From the NCBI GenBank assembly GCA_027422505.1, contig JAPQWV010000649.1:186001-250000 (forward strand): DNA of 64,000 nt, in the 5' to 3' direction. Positions 34,601 through 46,923 of the stretch are shown here, piece after piece. The notes beneath the pieces were generated by a model. That model searched no databases and was not told where the DNA came from. It was given only the letters and a program-made list of their open reading frames with translations. Source of the DNA: Craterostigma plantagineum. Its lineage: Eukaryota > Streptophyta > Magnoliopsida > Lamiales > Linderniaceae. The position numbers and the translations under genes were made by a program. Every line of letters starts with the position of its first letter. Positions within the stretch are counted from its first letter, which is position 1.

Positions 34601-36124
34601 CTTCGATACAGTCTCAAATAAACTATTAGCAGCATCGTCTATGTCAGATTTTTGCAGAATCTGTTCTGACATTACTACTGGCACTGCAGTGGTGTTGGGG
34701 CTTGGCAATGCATTAGCAGAAGACTCCCCAGAAGTGATGATAAGATCCTCAAGCATCTGTTCGATGGCATCAACTCCAAAAACCTCCACAACACTTAGCG
34801 TACAGTAGAACTCCGAACCATAATGGCTTAGTAAGTTTACTTTCAAGTACCGAACCCATTTTGGCTCGGGCAATTTAAAGCACTGTTTGTGCTTAAGTTT
34901 TAGAGCAACAAAAGTGCCAAGAAAATCCCAGGACTCTGTTGGATAGACCAAGCTACCATATAGTTCGAAATCTTTAAAATTAGAGGAGTAATGCTCGAAA
35001 TTAGCAATCTTGACAGCATCAATCAAAGTTTCATCGAGAAGCTCGATGATAACAAACTTTCCATTAACAGAGCAAGGATTCCTCAGATACTTATCGTGAT
35101 CCTTTCCAAGTACGTTGCTTGCTCCCTTCGCTTCCTTATTGTGAGCAACCAATTTAGCACCTTTTTCAGATGAGGCATAGTTATAAGGAGTCCCATCAGG
35201 CTCAAGCCTGTGTGTGATGTTAGCAAGTTGAGTAGGCGGGCTCACAACTTTACGCAGCCTGGAAATATTCTTGAACTCTTCCAAATTGGGGTAAGAAGAC
35301 AGCTGGATTTTCCCATTCTGTTTCAGTTCAGGTTCGGTTTTTCTACTACATTCTTCTTCTCGAATATGACACACGGAAGGATCATAAACTAACACAGGTA
35401 ACACTAAATCTTCATCTAACCGACAAATTCCTCTAGACGAATCTTCAACTTTTGGATAGCGTGGGCGTTGAGTGTAATCGTTCTCGATCACAAGCACATT
35501 TGGTTCTTCAGTCAAAACATCCCTTGTCTCATACGCATTGGGAATTACAAGAACATGTTGGTTGTGAATATTCTCATCATGGGGTTTGGAATCATATTCG
35601 CTCCCTTCATAGACATCAAAATCCCCTAGAAATAAGTTACAGCCAAGCTCATCATCATTCCATACCAATTGTAGCAGAACAAATTGAATCTAATCTAACT
35701 GTGGTAACCTATTTACCCAACATACTTAATGGATAAGAAACCATCAGTTTTCCATAAATTAACCGAGTTAATACGCGATTTCTAACAATAGTTACTTGAA
35801 AAACAGCAACATAAATGAACTGTTTTATCATCTCATCATAAACAGAACGGATAATGAAGGGACGCCATCAACATACCGCAAACCAAATAACTGGAACTCA
35901 TCACAAACCCAACAAGACAACATGAAAAGAAAAGAAGTGCGTACCTTCACTAACTCCACGTGTCGGAAGAACATGAAACAGAAGAATACCACACCAAATT
36001 GACAACCAAAAACGAAAGGCAGCACACGAAAGCTTCTGATGGATAATTTCCCGCCACAGCTAACCATTTTTCGGCTGCTACGGTTTAATTTGAGCTCTGG
36101 CTCTCCGTTGTCGGGTTCGTTCAT
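28685..36124 (-). CDS. Mid-SUN domain protein (SUN3/4/5-like) with an in-frame stop and a very large third intron
   Basis: Four exons on the minus strand: 35945-36124 (probable), 34271-35625 (probable), 34102-34187 and 28685-28907. Exon 1 starts MNEPDNGEPE and encodes a hydrophobic segment (FVFGCQFGVVFFCFMFF). Exon 2 holds the SUN domain (about 35175-34735; NGKFVIIELLDETLIDAV, SNFKDFELYGSL, GSEFYCTLSVVEVFGVD) and a coiled coil (IKSLELNLSVLEEYIKKL). Exon 4 supplies two more membrane segments (ISFGCFAICMFVLNKI; ISILVFCTLTMLIPILVG). One N-terminal and two C-terminal membrane spans are the plant mid-SUN plan; these proteins act at the ER and nuclear envelope. Exon 3 ends in phase 2 and exon 4 begins correctly for it. 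Odd points: TAG at 34337-34339 lies in frame inside the coiled coil, whose sequence continues sensibly to 34271, and the exon 1/exon 2 phases do not agree with the best acceptor. This may be a decaying gene or contain sequence errors. Confidence 0.75.
30037..30269 (-). repeat. 3' LTR of the gag-only element
   Basis: Left copy on the plus strand and the 3' LTR in element orientation. Bounded by tgttag and cctaaca. Confidence 0.88.
30270..32026 (-). pseudogene. gag-protease region plus unfamiliar tail of the small LTR element
   Basis: From ATG at 32026 (MEAETNFSTIAPAVFDGENY) the protein resembles Copia gag (UBN2 type: LKSAKAIWDYMKKEYEGDER), with a zinc knuckle (CEHCGKIGHPRYRC; about 31255) and a protease start (SGCT) near 31040-31015. 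Next come a protease body (VRVGDGKYISVQGKGTVAIS) and a piece of the gag-pre-integrase domain (FKVKMKGRSFVLNLLEE, about 30735). The frame shifts near 31893, 31150, 31015 and 30765. After the pre-integrase piece an open stretch of about 150 codons (to about 30285) is unlike any pol domain I know (for example DLGVIKYVSEKLAQQDVDKL). This resembles the gag-only elements called TR-GAG. Confidence 0.65.
32068..32299 (-). repeat. 5' LTR of the gag-only element
   Basis: Right copy on the plus strand. Differs from the left copy by two substitutions and one A deletion that I can see. Confidence 0.88.
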
Positions 36125-36297
36125 TTCTCAGACATCTGTGGATTTCTCTTCGAAGAATTTCTTTCTCAATACCAAATTAACGACTCTTCCCTGCGTGCTG
36201 TGTGTGATCGTCGTCTTCAAGCAAGCAACATATCAGGAAATTGTTTTCTCAAACTGCAGAGCCTCGAACACTCCCCACGTGCATCATGTTAATTTTT

Positions 36298-37558
36298 GGG
36301 AGCTTCACGTTTCTGGCCCCTATGTTAATTTTGGTTTGAATTCAGGCCCTACTCATATAAAATATAGTTTTAAGGACCTACTCTTCATAAAAATAAGGGA
36401 CATAAACTATGATTTGACGAAAATGCCCTTGTATGTGTTATATAAAGATGTATTATCTTTTGGTATTCATTTTAGACGATGTGGTACGAAAACATAGTAA
36501 AGTGGTATAATTTCCATTGAATCGTTAACAAAACTGGTACTAGAAATGAGTAAAGTGGTATAACTATCATATGAATTGTTTATCAACTGATACGAGATAT
36601 TAATTATTCTCATGTGGTATTTATTTCAAATGATTCGGTATCAGAAAAGCGTAAAGTGGTATAATTAACATATGAAGTATTAATCAGGTACAGGATATTA
36701 CTTATTCTCGTGTGGTATTTATTTCAGATGATTCGGTACCAGAAAGGCGTAAAGTGGTATAATTACATATGAATTATTAATCAACTGGTACGAGATATTA
36801 CTTATCTCATGTGGTATTTATTTCAAATGATTCGGTACCAGAAAGGCATAAAGTGGTATAATTGTCATACGAATTGTTACTCAACTGGTACGAGATATTA
36901 CTTATTCTCATGTGGTATTTATTTCAAATGATTAGGTACCAGAAATGCATAAAGTGGTATAGTTACCATATGAATTGTTACTCAGCCGGTACGGGATATT
37001 ACTTAATCTCATGTGGTATTTATTTCAAATGTTTCGGTACCTGGAAGGCATAATGTGTTATAATTATCATATAAATTGTTACCAAAAAACTGATAGGAGA
37101 TATTACTTATTCTCATTCGGTATTAGTTTTAGAAGATGTGGTACCAGAGTGGAGTAAAGTGGTACATTTGCTATTTAATATTAGCAGATGCGGTACTAAA
37201 AAGGAGTAAAGCGGTATAATTATCATAAGAAGCGTTACCCAAATTGGAATAATAAAATATACCAAAATAATGTGGTACCAGGTTGCGATGAAGTGCTACC
37301 GAATCAACAAGTCCGTGTTATGGGCGGAAAAGCTGAATAAAATAATGTGGTGCCAGATTGCGATGAAGTGGTACCGAATAAACACGTCCATGTTATGGGC
37401 GGAAAAGATGAATAAACACGGGTAAAAACATCTTTTTGCTGCATTTGGGGCCTGAACTCTAATAAAACATTAAATTGGGTCCTTCTCTTTAGCTCAAACA
37501 TTACTGGGGTCTAATTTCTAACCAAACTTGCTAATAGGGCCTGACATTTAAATAGCCC
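36298..37558. mobile_element. Mutator-like non-autonomous element M2, 1261 bp
   Basis: Begins GGGAGCTTCACG, ends AAATAGCCC, and is flanked by a perfect 9-bp duplication ttaattttt (36289-36297 and 37559-37567). The left end has GGCCCCT and CAGGCCCT motifs about 30 bp apart. The right end has GGGGTCT and GGGCCTG about 31 bp apart. A motif tttgacgaaaatgccc (about 36413) also occurs near the left end of M3. The core is a minisatellite. The element lies upstream of the SUN gene, and its 3' half forms the start of the 3.3-kb tandem units. Confidence 0.82.
36490..37100. repeat. Minisatellite, about 100-bp period, inside M2
   Basis: Imperfect copies of a roughly 100-bp unit containing tcatgtggtatttatttcaa (near 36608, 36711, 36812, 36911 and 37011), taaagtggtata and ggtacgagatattac. 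Spacing is about 99-104 bp. Confidence 0.8.
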
Positions 37559-38262
37559 TTAATTTTTTGGGTAAATTCCATCATTCCCCTACGTGTTTTT
37601 ACTAAAATGCACGTTCTTACCTTGTGGTTTTTAAATTGCGCGAAACCCCCTTATACTTCTTAAAACTTAACACCGTGCTCCCCGGTCAGCACATTCTGCC
37701 CGTGAATGCATTACACGCGCTGTAATTGCGACTGGAATAAGAATTGTTCATATTTTTTAACACAAATGACTAAAATATCCCTAAGTCATCTTCTTCCTCT
37801 CGATAACTCGCCGAAATGACCAAAAAGCTTGAACACACGGTAACTAACAGAAATCAACAGACGGATAATAGAGTTGAATAGGGTAAAATTGCCTCACCCA
37901 ATTTTAACATAGACAATTCTTTGGAGCACAACAGAGTAAAATTGGATGGTCTGCGCTGATTAGCGATTCAAGCTACTCAAATAATCGCACAAAAAGAAGA
38001 AAGTTAAACACTTACAAATCGACGATGAGATTCAAGAAACTTGGAATCTCCGACACTTTGAAGAAGAAAGGACAGGCGACACTTTGAAGAAGAAAGGACA
38101 GAGCAAGAAAACATACGAATGATTCTTTACGCACAACCTAAAGAGATCATACCACCTCAATTATTGGGATTCAAATGTATTGTGAATCTTCCTTCCGCTA
38201 AACACCATACCTCGTGTTATCTTTTTGTTCATACATATCTATAAGTGTGAAATATGTTCCCC

Positions 38263-39286
38263 TGAGAGAATTACAGAAACGGTGTTATTTTGAGATTGGA
38301 ATTACAAAACTAGTTGAGTTTTTAAACCTATTACAAACTAATCAACTTTTTTATTTCTAACTATTTTATTTTCATTTTAACTACAAAAATACTTGAAATT
38401 ACAAATCTTAACTATTTTTATATTCAAATAGAACAATATTTGTTAATAATTAAATTTTTACCCCAAATTATTTTAACTCAAATATATTAAAAATATATTA
38501 TTAAAGAAATGCCTTGCTTCATAGAAACACAATAGAATTCCTCTTCTACAACTATATTAAGCAAAAATATTGATTAGTTAAACCAATATATTCATTAAAA
38601 AATAAATTAAAAGAAAAATAAATAACTATACATTGAACTCGTACTATCCAATATTGATTAATGGTCCGTGTTTTGAGTGTCCATTACAAGAGTCACGTTG
38701 GAAACCTCCTTTTCATCTGGTACACAATCCTTATATACGTCCACAGAGAAAAGTCGGACAGAAGTGAACACGGCGATATCCATGTGAAATGGACCGTCAC
38801 AAGAAACACTCAAGGAAAAACAATGATGATTTTCCATGACAATTTATCTAGAAATGTTTTTATCAGGTATTGCTTATTTGAATGTTTTATGATTTTTTTA
38901 TAAATTTTAATAGTACGAATTTTTATAAATGTTGATAGTACGAGTTCAATGTATAGATATTTATTTTTCTTTTAATTTATTTTTTAATGAATATGTTGTA
39001 GAATAGGAATTCTATTGTGTTTCTATGAACCAAGGCATTTCTTTAAGTAAAATATTTTTAATATATTTGAGTTAAGATAATTTGGGGTAAAAATTTAATT
39101 GTTAACAAGTGTTGTGCTATTTGAATATAAGAATAGTTAAGATTTGTAATTTCAAGTATTTTGTGGTTAAAATGAAAATAAAAATAGTTAGGAATAAAAA
39201 AGTTGATTAGTTTTGTAATAGGTTTAAAAACTCAACTAGTTTTGTAATTTCAATCTCAAAATAACATCGTTTCTGTAATTCTCTCA
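38263..39286. mobile_element. Long-TIR element inside the tandem unit (copies at 41581, 44899 and 48218)
   Basis: About 370-bp inverted arms (TGAGAGAATTACAGAAACG at the left, complement at the right) surround a 280-bp core. The element is flanked by tgttcccc at 38255-38262 and 39287-39294; if the shared T is counted this is a 9-bp duplication tgttcccct. Long arms plus a 9-bp duplication fit a Mutator-like element; 8 bp would fit hAT. The core has an 80-codon open frame (38661-38903) kept in all four copies, including MVRVLSVHYKSHVGN, which I do not recognise. Confidence 0.75.
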
Positions 39287-39327
39287 TGTTCCCCTATGTG
39301 GTTAGCGTAAGCTTCGTCAGTCTCTTA

Positions 39328-39500
39328 CAAAATCGTGCTAAGATGATCAACCCTGTATCAGAGGGATTCGCCACGGAGTCGTCGCTCAGCTTCCATATCT
39401 GCAGATTTTCGAATACAAAATCGTGCTAAGATGATCAACCCTGTATCAGAGGGATTCGCCACGGAGTCGTCGCTCAGCTTCCATATCTGCAGATTTTCGA
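39328..39500. repeat. 87-bp direct duplication in each tandem unit
   Basis: A segment starting acaaaatcgtgctaagatga and ending ctgcagattttcgaa occurs twice in succession (about 39327-39413 and 39414-39500). The same pair recurs in the other three units. It is next to a minus-strand open frame (39474-39707, with LFGWGCLMEETIGNRDGP and SVTEEYPRLQELELQMCKY) that looks like a captured exon of unknown origin. Confidence 0.75.
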
Positions 39501-39697
39501 AGGTGGTGACCCATACGTGATATATTTGCACATTTGAAGCTCAAGTTCTTGCAATCGAGGGTATTCCTCAGTTACGCTCATAGGCCCATCTCGATTGCCG
39601 ATAGTTTCCTCCATCAGGCACCCCCAACCAAAAAGCCTCAGACCTATGTTGATTTTGTCTGGTGGTATTTTATTCCGTGAACCGATTGAAATCGTCT

Positions 39698-39984
39698 GTC
39701 CCAACAAGTGTGTTCCAATTCCTGTTCCCCTTCAATCTTAGCCGTTGGATTTTTGATCTAGAGGTCCACAAATTTTGTCTCTTATTTATTAATTGTTTTT
39801 AATTTCATATTCCACCAAATCATAATATCATTATTATTTCATGTGTATTATAAAAATAAATAAACACATCCAATTTATTCCTTGTTTTATTATGATCAAT
39901 TTGATATCCATATCTTATATTTTACGATAATCATAAAATCGATTTAACAAAGTGGGACAGGAATTGGGACACACTTGTTGGGAC
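39698..39984. mobile_element. 287-bp inverted-repeat element (MITE-like) in each tandem unit
   Basis: Starts GTCCCAACAAGTGTGTTCC and ends with the near-perfect complement. The AT-rich core is non-coding. The inverted similarity continues outward (gaaatcgt against acgatttc), so the true ends may be a little wider. I could not define a target duplication. Equivalent copies begin near 43017, 46335 and 49652. Confidence 0.65.
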
Positions 39985-40286
39985 ATACGATTTCAACCGT
40001 CTTTGAACATCCCTTGTCACGTAGATTTAGGCATAGATTCCTAAAATTTATTTAAAAAGTTTACATTGCTCTTTTATCGTTCACGAGAATGACACCTCGA
40101 CGAGAGAGGAAAAAGAAAATAAGGAAATACGATAAGGGTAAAACGGAAATTCTGCTTTTTGTCTGACCGTTAGACCAAATTTGACTGGAAGGAGTAAAAT
40201 TAAATAAACCATAATGGTATTTTAGGCTACTTAAGAACTTTAGGGGTTTTGATGCTTATTTTTTAAACCAAGGGTAGATGATATGC

Positions 40287-43200
40287 TATGAATTGTTACT
40301 CAGCCGGTACGAGATATTACTTAATCTCATGTGGTATTTATTTCAAATGTTTCAGTACCTGGAAGGCATAATGTGTTATAATTATCATATAAATTGTTAC
40401 CAAAAAACTGATAGGAGATATTACTTATTCTCATTCGGTATTAGTTTTAGAAGATGTGGTACCAGAGTGGAGTAAAGTGGTACATTTGCTATTTAATATT
40501 AGCAGATGCGGTACTAAAAAGGAGTAAAGCGGTATAATTATCATAAGAAGCGTTACCCAAATTGGAATAATAAAATATACCAAAATAATGTGGTACCAGG
40601 TTGCGATGAAGTGCTACCGAATCAACAAGTCCGTGTTATGGGCGGAAAAGCTGAATAAAATAATGTGGTACCAGATTGCGATGAAGTGGTACCGAATAAA
40701 CACGTCCATGTTATGGGCGGAAAAGATGAATAAACACGGGTAAAAACATCTTTTTGCTGCATTTGGGGCCTGAACTCTAATAAAACATTAAATTGGGTCC
40801 TTCTCTTTAGCTCAAACATTACTGGGGTCTAATTTCTAACCAAACTTGCTAATAGGGCCTGACATTTAAATAGCCCTTAATTTTTTGGGTAAATTCCATC
40901 ATTCCCCTACGTGTTTTTACTAAAATGCACGTTCTTACCTTGTGGTTTTTAAATTGCGCGAAACCCCCTTATACTTCTTAAAACTTAACACCGTGCTCCC
41001 CGGTCAGCACATTCTGCCCGTGAATGCATTACACGCGCTGTAATTGCGACTGGAATAAGAATTGTTCATATTTTTTAACACAAATGACTAAAATATCCCT
41101 AAGTCATCTTCTTCCTCTCGATAACTCGCCGAAATGACCAAAAAGCTTGAACACACGGTAACTAACAGAAATCAACAGACGGAGAATAGAGTTGAATAGG
41201 GTAAAATTGCCTCACCCAATTTTAACATAGACTATTCTTTGGAGCACAACAGAGTAAAATTGGATGGTCTGCGCTGATTAGCGATTCAAGCTACTCAAAT
41301 AATCGCACAAAAAGAAGAAAGTTAAACACTTACAAATCGACGATGAGATTCAAGAAACTTGGAATCTCCGACACTTTGAAGAAGAAAGGACAGGCGACAC
41401 TTTGAAGAAGAAAGGACAGAGCAAGAAAACATACGAATGATTCTTTACGCACAACCTAAAGAGATCATACCACCTCAATTATTGGGATTCAAATGTATTG
41501 TGAATCTTCCTTCCGCTAAACACCATACCTCCTGTTATCTTTTTGTTCATACATATCTATAAGTGTGAAATATGTTCCCCTGAGAGAATTACAGAAACGG
41601 TGTTATTTTGAGATTGGAATTACAAAACTAGTTGAGTTTTTAAACCTATTACAAACTAATCAACTTTTTTTATTTCTAACTATTTTATTTTCATTTTAAC
41701 TACAAAAATACTTGAAATTACAAATCTTAACTATTTTTATATTCAAATAGAACAATATTTGTTAATAATTAAATTTTTACCCCAAATTATTTTAACTCAA
41801 ATATATTAAAAATATATTATTAAAGAAATGCCTTGCTTCATAGAAACACAATAGAATTCCTCTTCTACAACTATATTAAGCAAAAATATTGATTAGTTAA
41901 ACCAATATATTCATTAAAAAATAAATTAAAAGAAAAATAAATAACTATACATTGAACTCGTACTATCCAATATTGATTAATGGTCCGTGTTTTGAGTGTC
42001 CATTACAAGAGTCACGTTGGAAACCTCCTTTTCATCTGGTACACAATCCTTATTTACGTCCACAGAGAAAAGTCGGACAGAAGTGAACATGGCGATATCC
42101 ATGTGAAATGGACCGTCACAAGAAACACTCAAGGAAAAACAATGATGATTTTCCATGACAATTTATCTAGAAATGTTTTTATCAGGTATTGCTTATTTGA
42201 ATGTTTTATGATTTTTTTATAAATTTTAATAGTACGAATTTTTATAAATGTTGATAGTACGAGTTCAATGTATAGATATTTATTTTTCTTTTAATTTATT
42301 TTTTAATGAATATGTTGTAGAATAGGAATTCTATTGTGTTTCTATGAACCAAGGCATTTCTTTAAGTAATATATTTTTAATATATTTGAGTTAAGATAAT
42401 TTGGGGTAAAAATTTAATTGTTAACAAGTGTTGTGCTATTTGAATATAAGAATAGTTAAGATTTGTAATTTCAAGTATTTTGTGGTTAAAATGAAAATAA
42501 AAATAGTTAGGAATAAAAAAGTTGATTAGTTTTGTAATAGGTTTAAAAACTCAACTAGTTTTGCAATTTCAATCTCAAAATAACATCGTTTCTGTAATTC
42601 TCTCATGTTCCCCTATGTGGTTAGCGTAAGCTTCGTCAGTCTCTTACAAAATCGTGCTAAGATGATCAACCCTGTATCAGAGGGATTCGCCACGGAGTCG
42701 TCGCTCAGCTTCCATATCTGCAGATTTTCGAATACAAAATCGTGCTAAGATGATCAACCCTGTATCAGAGGGATTCGCCACGGAGTCGTCGCTCAGCTTC
42801 CATATCTGCAGAATTTCGAAGGTGGTGACCCATACGTGATATATTTGCACATTTGAAGCTCAAGTTCTTGCAATCGAGGGTATTCCTCAGTTACGCTCAT
42901 AGGCCCATCTCGATTGCCGATAGTTTCCTCCATCAGGCACCCCCAACCAAAAAGCCTCAGACCTATGTTGATTTTGTCTGGTGGTATTTTATTCCGTGAA
43001 CCGATTGAAATCGTCTGTCCCAACAAGTGTGTTCCAATTCCTGTTCCCCTTCAATCTTAGCCGTTGGATTTTTGATCTAGAGGTCCACAAATTTTGTCTC
43101 TTATTTATTAATTGTTTTTAATTTCATATTCCACCAAATCATAATATCATTATTATTTCATGTGTATTATAAAAATAAATAAACACATCCAATTTATTCC

Positions 43201-43604
43201 TTGTTTTATTATGATCAATTTGATATCCATATCTTATATTTTACGATAATCATAAAATCGATTTAACAAAGTGGGACAAGAATTGGGACACACTTGTCGG
43301 GACATACGATTTCAACCGTCTTTGAACATCCCTTGTCACGTAGATTTAGGCATAGATTCCTAAAATTTATTTAAAAAGTTTACATTGCTCTTTTATCGTT
43401 CACGAGAATGACACCTCGACGAGAGAGGAAACAGAAAATAAGGAAATACGATAAGGGTAAAACGGAAATTCTGCTTTTTGTCTGATCGTTAGACCAAATT
43501 TGACTGGAAGGAGTAAAATTAAATAAACCATAATGGTATTTTAGGCTACTTAAGAACTTTAGGGTTTTGATGCTTATTTTTTAAACCAAGGGTAGATGAT
43601 ATGC
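40287..43604. repeat. Tandem unit 2
   Basis: Second copy, 3318 bp. Shares aacatggcgatatcc (near 42087) with unit 4, against aacacggcgatatcc in units 1 and 3. Confidence 0.9.
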
Positions 43605-46600
43605 TATGAATTGTTACTCAGCCGGTACGAGATATTACTTAATCTCATGTGGTATTTATTTCAAATGTTTCAGTACCTGGAAGGCATAATGTGTTATAAT
43701 TATCATATAAATTGTTACCAAAAAACTGATAGGAGATATTACTTATTCTCATTCGGTATTAGTTTTAGAAGATGTGGTACCAGAGTGGAGTAAAGTGGTA
43801 CATTTGCTATTTAATATTAGCAGATGCGGTACTAAAAAGGAGTAAAGCGGTATAATTATCATAAGAAGCGTTACCCAAATTGGAATAATAAAATATACCA
43901 AAATAATGTGGTACCAGGTTGCGATGAAGTGCTACCGAATCAACAAGTCCGTGTTATGGGCGGAAAAGCTGAATAAAATAATGTGGTACCAGATTGCGAT
44001 GAAGTGGTACCGAATAAACACGTCCATGTTATGGGCGGAAAAGATGAATAAACACGGGTAAAAACATCTTTTTGCTGCATTTGGGGCCTGAACTCTAATA
44101 AAACATTAAATTGGGTCCTTCTCTTTAGCTCAAACATTACTGGGGTCTAATTTCTAACCAAACTTGCTAATAGGGCCTGACATTTAAATAGCCCTTAATT
44201 TTTTGGGTAAATTCCATCATTCCCCTACGTGTTTTTACTAAAATGCACGTTCCTACCTTGTGGTTTTTAAATTGCGCGAAACCCCCTTATACTTCTTAAA
44301 ACTTAACACCGTGCTCCCCGGTCAGCACATTCTGCCCGTGAATGCATTACACGTGCTGTAATTGCGACTGGAATAAGAATTGTTCATATTTTTTAACACA
44401 AATGACTAAAATATCCCTAAGTCATCTTCTTCCTCTCGATAACTCGCCGAAATGACCAAAAAGCTTGAACACACGGTAACTAACAGAAATCAACAGACGG
44501 AGAATAGAGTTGAATAGGGTAAAATTGCCTCACCCAATTTTAACATAGACAATTCTTTGGAGAACAACAGAGTAAAATTGGATGGTCTGCGCTGATTAGC
44601 GATTCAAGCTACTCAAATAATCGCACAAAAATAAGAAAGTTAAACACTTACAAATCGACGATGAGATTCAAGAAACTTGGAATCTCCGACACTTTGAAGA
44701 AGAAAGGACAGACAACACTTTGAAGAAGAAAGGACAGAGCAAGAAAACATACGAATGATTCTTTACGCACAACCTAAAGAGATCATACCACCTCAATTAT
44801 TGGGATTCAAATGTATTGTGAATCTTCCTTCCGCTAAACACCATACCTCGTGTTATCTTTTTGTTCATACATATCTATAAGTGTGAAATATGTTCCCCTG
44901 AGAGAATTATAGAAACGGTGTTATTTTGAGATTGGAATTACAAAACTAGTTGAGTTTTTAAACCTATTACAAACTAATCAACTTTTTTTATTTCTAACTA
45001 TTTTATTTTCATTTTAACTACAAAAATACTTGAAATTACAAATCTTAACTATTTTTATATTCAAATAGAACAATATTTGTTAATAATTAAATTTTTACCC
45101 CAAATTATTTTAACTCAAATATATTAAAAATATATTATTAAAGAAATGCCTTGCTTCATAGAAACACAATAGAATTCCTCTTCTACAACTATATTAAGCA
45201 AAAATATTGATTAGTTAAACCAATATATTCATTAAAAAATAAATTAAAAGAAAAATAAATAACTATACATTGAACTCGTACTATCCAATATTGATTAATG
45301 GTCCGTGTTTTGAGTGTCCATTACAAGAGTCACGTTGGAAACCTCCTTTTCATCTGGTACACAATCCTTATATACGTCCACAGAGAAAAGTCGGACAGAA
45401 GTGAACACGGCGATATCCATGTGAAATGGACCGTCACAAGAAACACTCAAGGAAAAACAATGATGATTTTCCATGACAATTTATCTAGAAATGTTTTTAT
45501 CAGGTATTGCTTATTTGAATGTTTTATGATTTTTTTATAAATTTTAATAGTACGAATTTTTATAAATGTTGATAGTACGAGTTCAATGTATAGATATTTA
45601 TTTTTCTTTTAATTTATTTTTTAATGAATATGTTGTAGAATAGGAATTCTATTGTGTTTCTATGAACCAAGGCATTTCTTTAAGTAATATATTTTTAATA
45701 TATTTGAGTTAAGATAATTTGGGGTAAAAATTTAATTGTTAACAAGTGTTGTGCTATTTGAATATAAGAATAGTTAAGATTTGTAATTTCAAGTATTTTG
45801 TGGTTAAAATGAAAATAAAAATAGTTAGGAATAAAAAAGTTGATTAGTTTTGTAATAGGTTTAAAAACTCAACTAGTTTTGTAATTTCAATCTCAAAATA
45901 ACATCGTTTCTGTAATTCTCTCATGTTCCCCTATGTGGTTAGCGTAAGCTTCGTCAGTCTCTTACAAAATCGTGCTAAGATGATCAACCCTGTATCAGAG
46001 GGATTCGCCACGGAGTCGTCGCTCAGCTTCCATATCTGCAGATTTTCGAATACAAAATCGTGCTAAGATGATCAACCCTGTATCAGAGGGATTCGCCACG
46101 GAGTCGTCGCTCAGCTTCCATATCTGCAGAATTTCGAAGGTGGTGACCCATACGTGATATATTTGCACATTTGAAGCTCAAGTTCTTGCAATCGAGGGTA
46201 TTCCTCAGTTACGCTCATAGGCCCATCTCGATTGCCGATAGTTTCCTCCATCAGGCACCCCCAACCAAAAAGCCTCAGACCTATGTTGATTTTGTCTGGT
46301 GGTATTTTATTCCGTGAACCGATTGAAATCGTCTGTCCCAACAAGTGTGTTCCAATTCCTGTTCCCCTTCAATCTTAGCCGTTGGATTTTTGATCTAGAG
46401 GTCCACAAATTTTGTCTCTTATTTATTAATTGTTTTTAATTTCATATTCCACCAAATCATAATATCATTATTATTTCATGTGTATTATAAAAATAAATAA
46501 ACACATCCAATTTATTCCTTGTTTTATTATGATCAATTTGATATCCATATCTTATATTTTACGATAATCATAAAATCGATTTAACAAAGTGGGACAGGAA

Positions 46601-46923
46601 TTGGGACACACTTGTCGGGACATACGATTTCAACCGTCTTTGAACATCCCTTGTCACGTAGATTTAGGCATAGATTCCTAAAATTTATTTAAAAAGTTTA
46701 CATTGCTCTTTTATCGTTCACGAGAATGACACCTCGACGAGAGAGGAAACAGAAAATAAGGAAATACGATAAGGGTAAAACGGAAATTCTGCTTTTTGTC
46801 TGACCGTTAGACCAAATTTGACTGGAAGGAGTAAAATTAAATAAACCATAATGGTATTTTAGGCTACTTAAGAACTTTAGGGGTTTTGATGCTTATTTTT
46901 TAAACCAAGGGTAGATGATATGC
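43605..46923. repeat. Tandem unit 3
   Basis: Third copy, 3319 bp. Shares gcacgttcctacc and acacgtgctgt (about 44250-44360) with unit 4 only. Confidence 0.9.

Larger units (their letters stand above)
36969..40286. repeat. Tandem unit 1
   Basis: First copy, continuous on the left with the rest of Mutator-like element M2. Carries tggtgccagattg where units 2-4 have tggtaccagattg. Confidence 0.9.

Noticed and set aside
39698..39984. Terminator or structured RNA gene from the strong inverted repeat
   Set aside because: Arms, AT-rich core and occurrence within every unit fit a MITE better; there is no sign of an RNA gene promoter.
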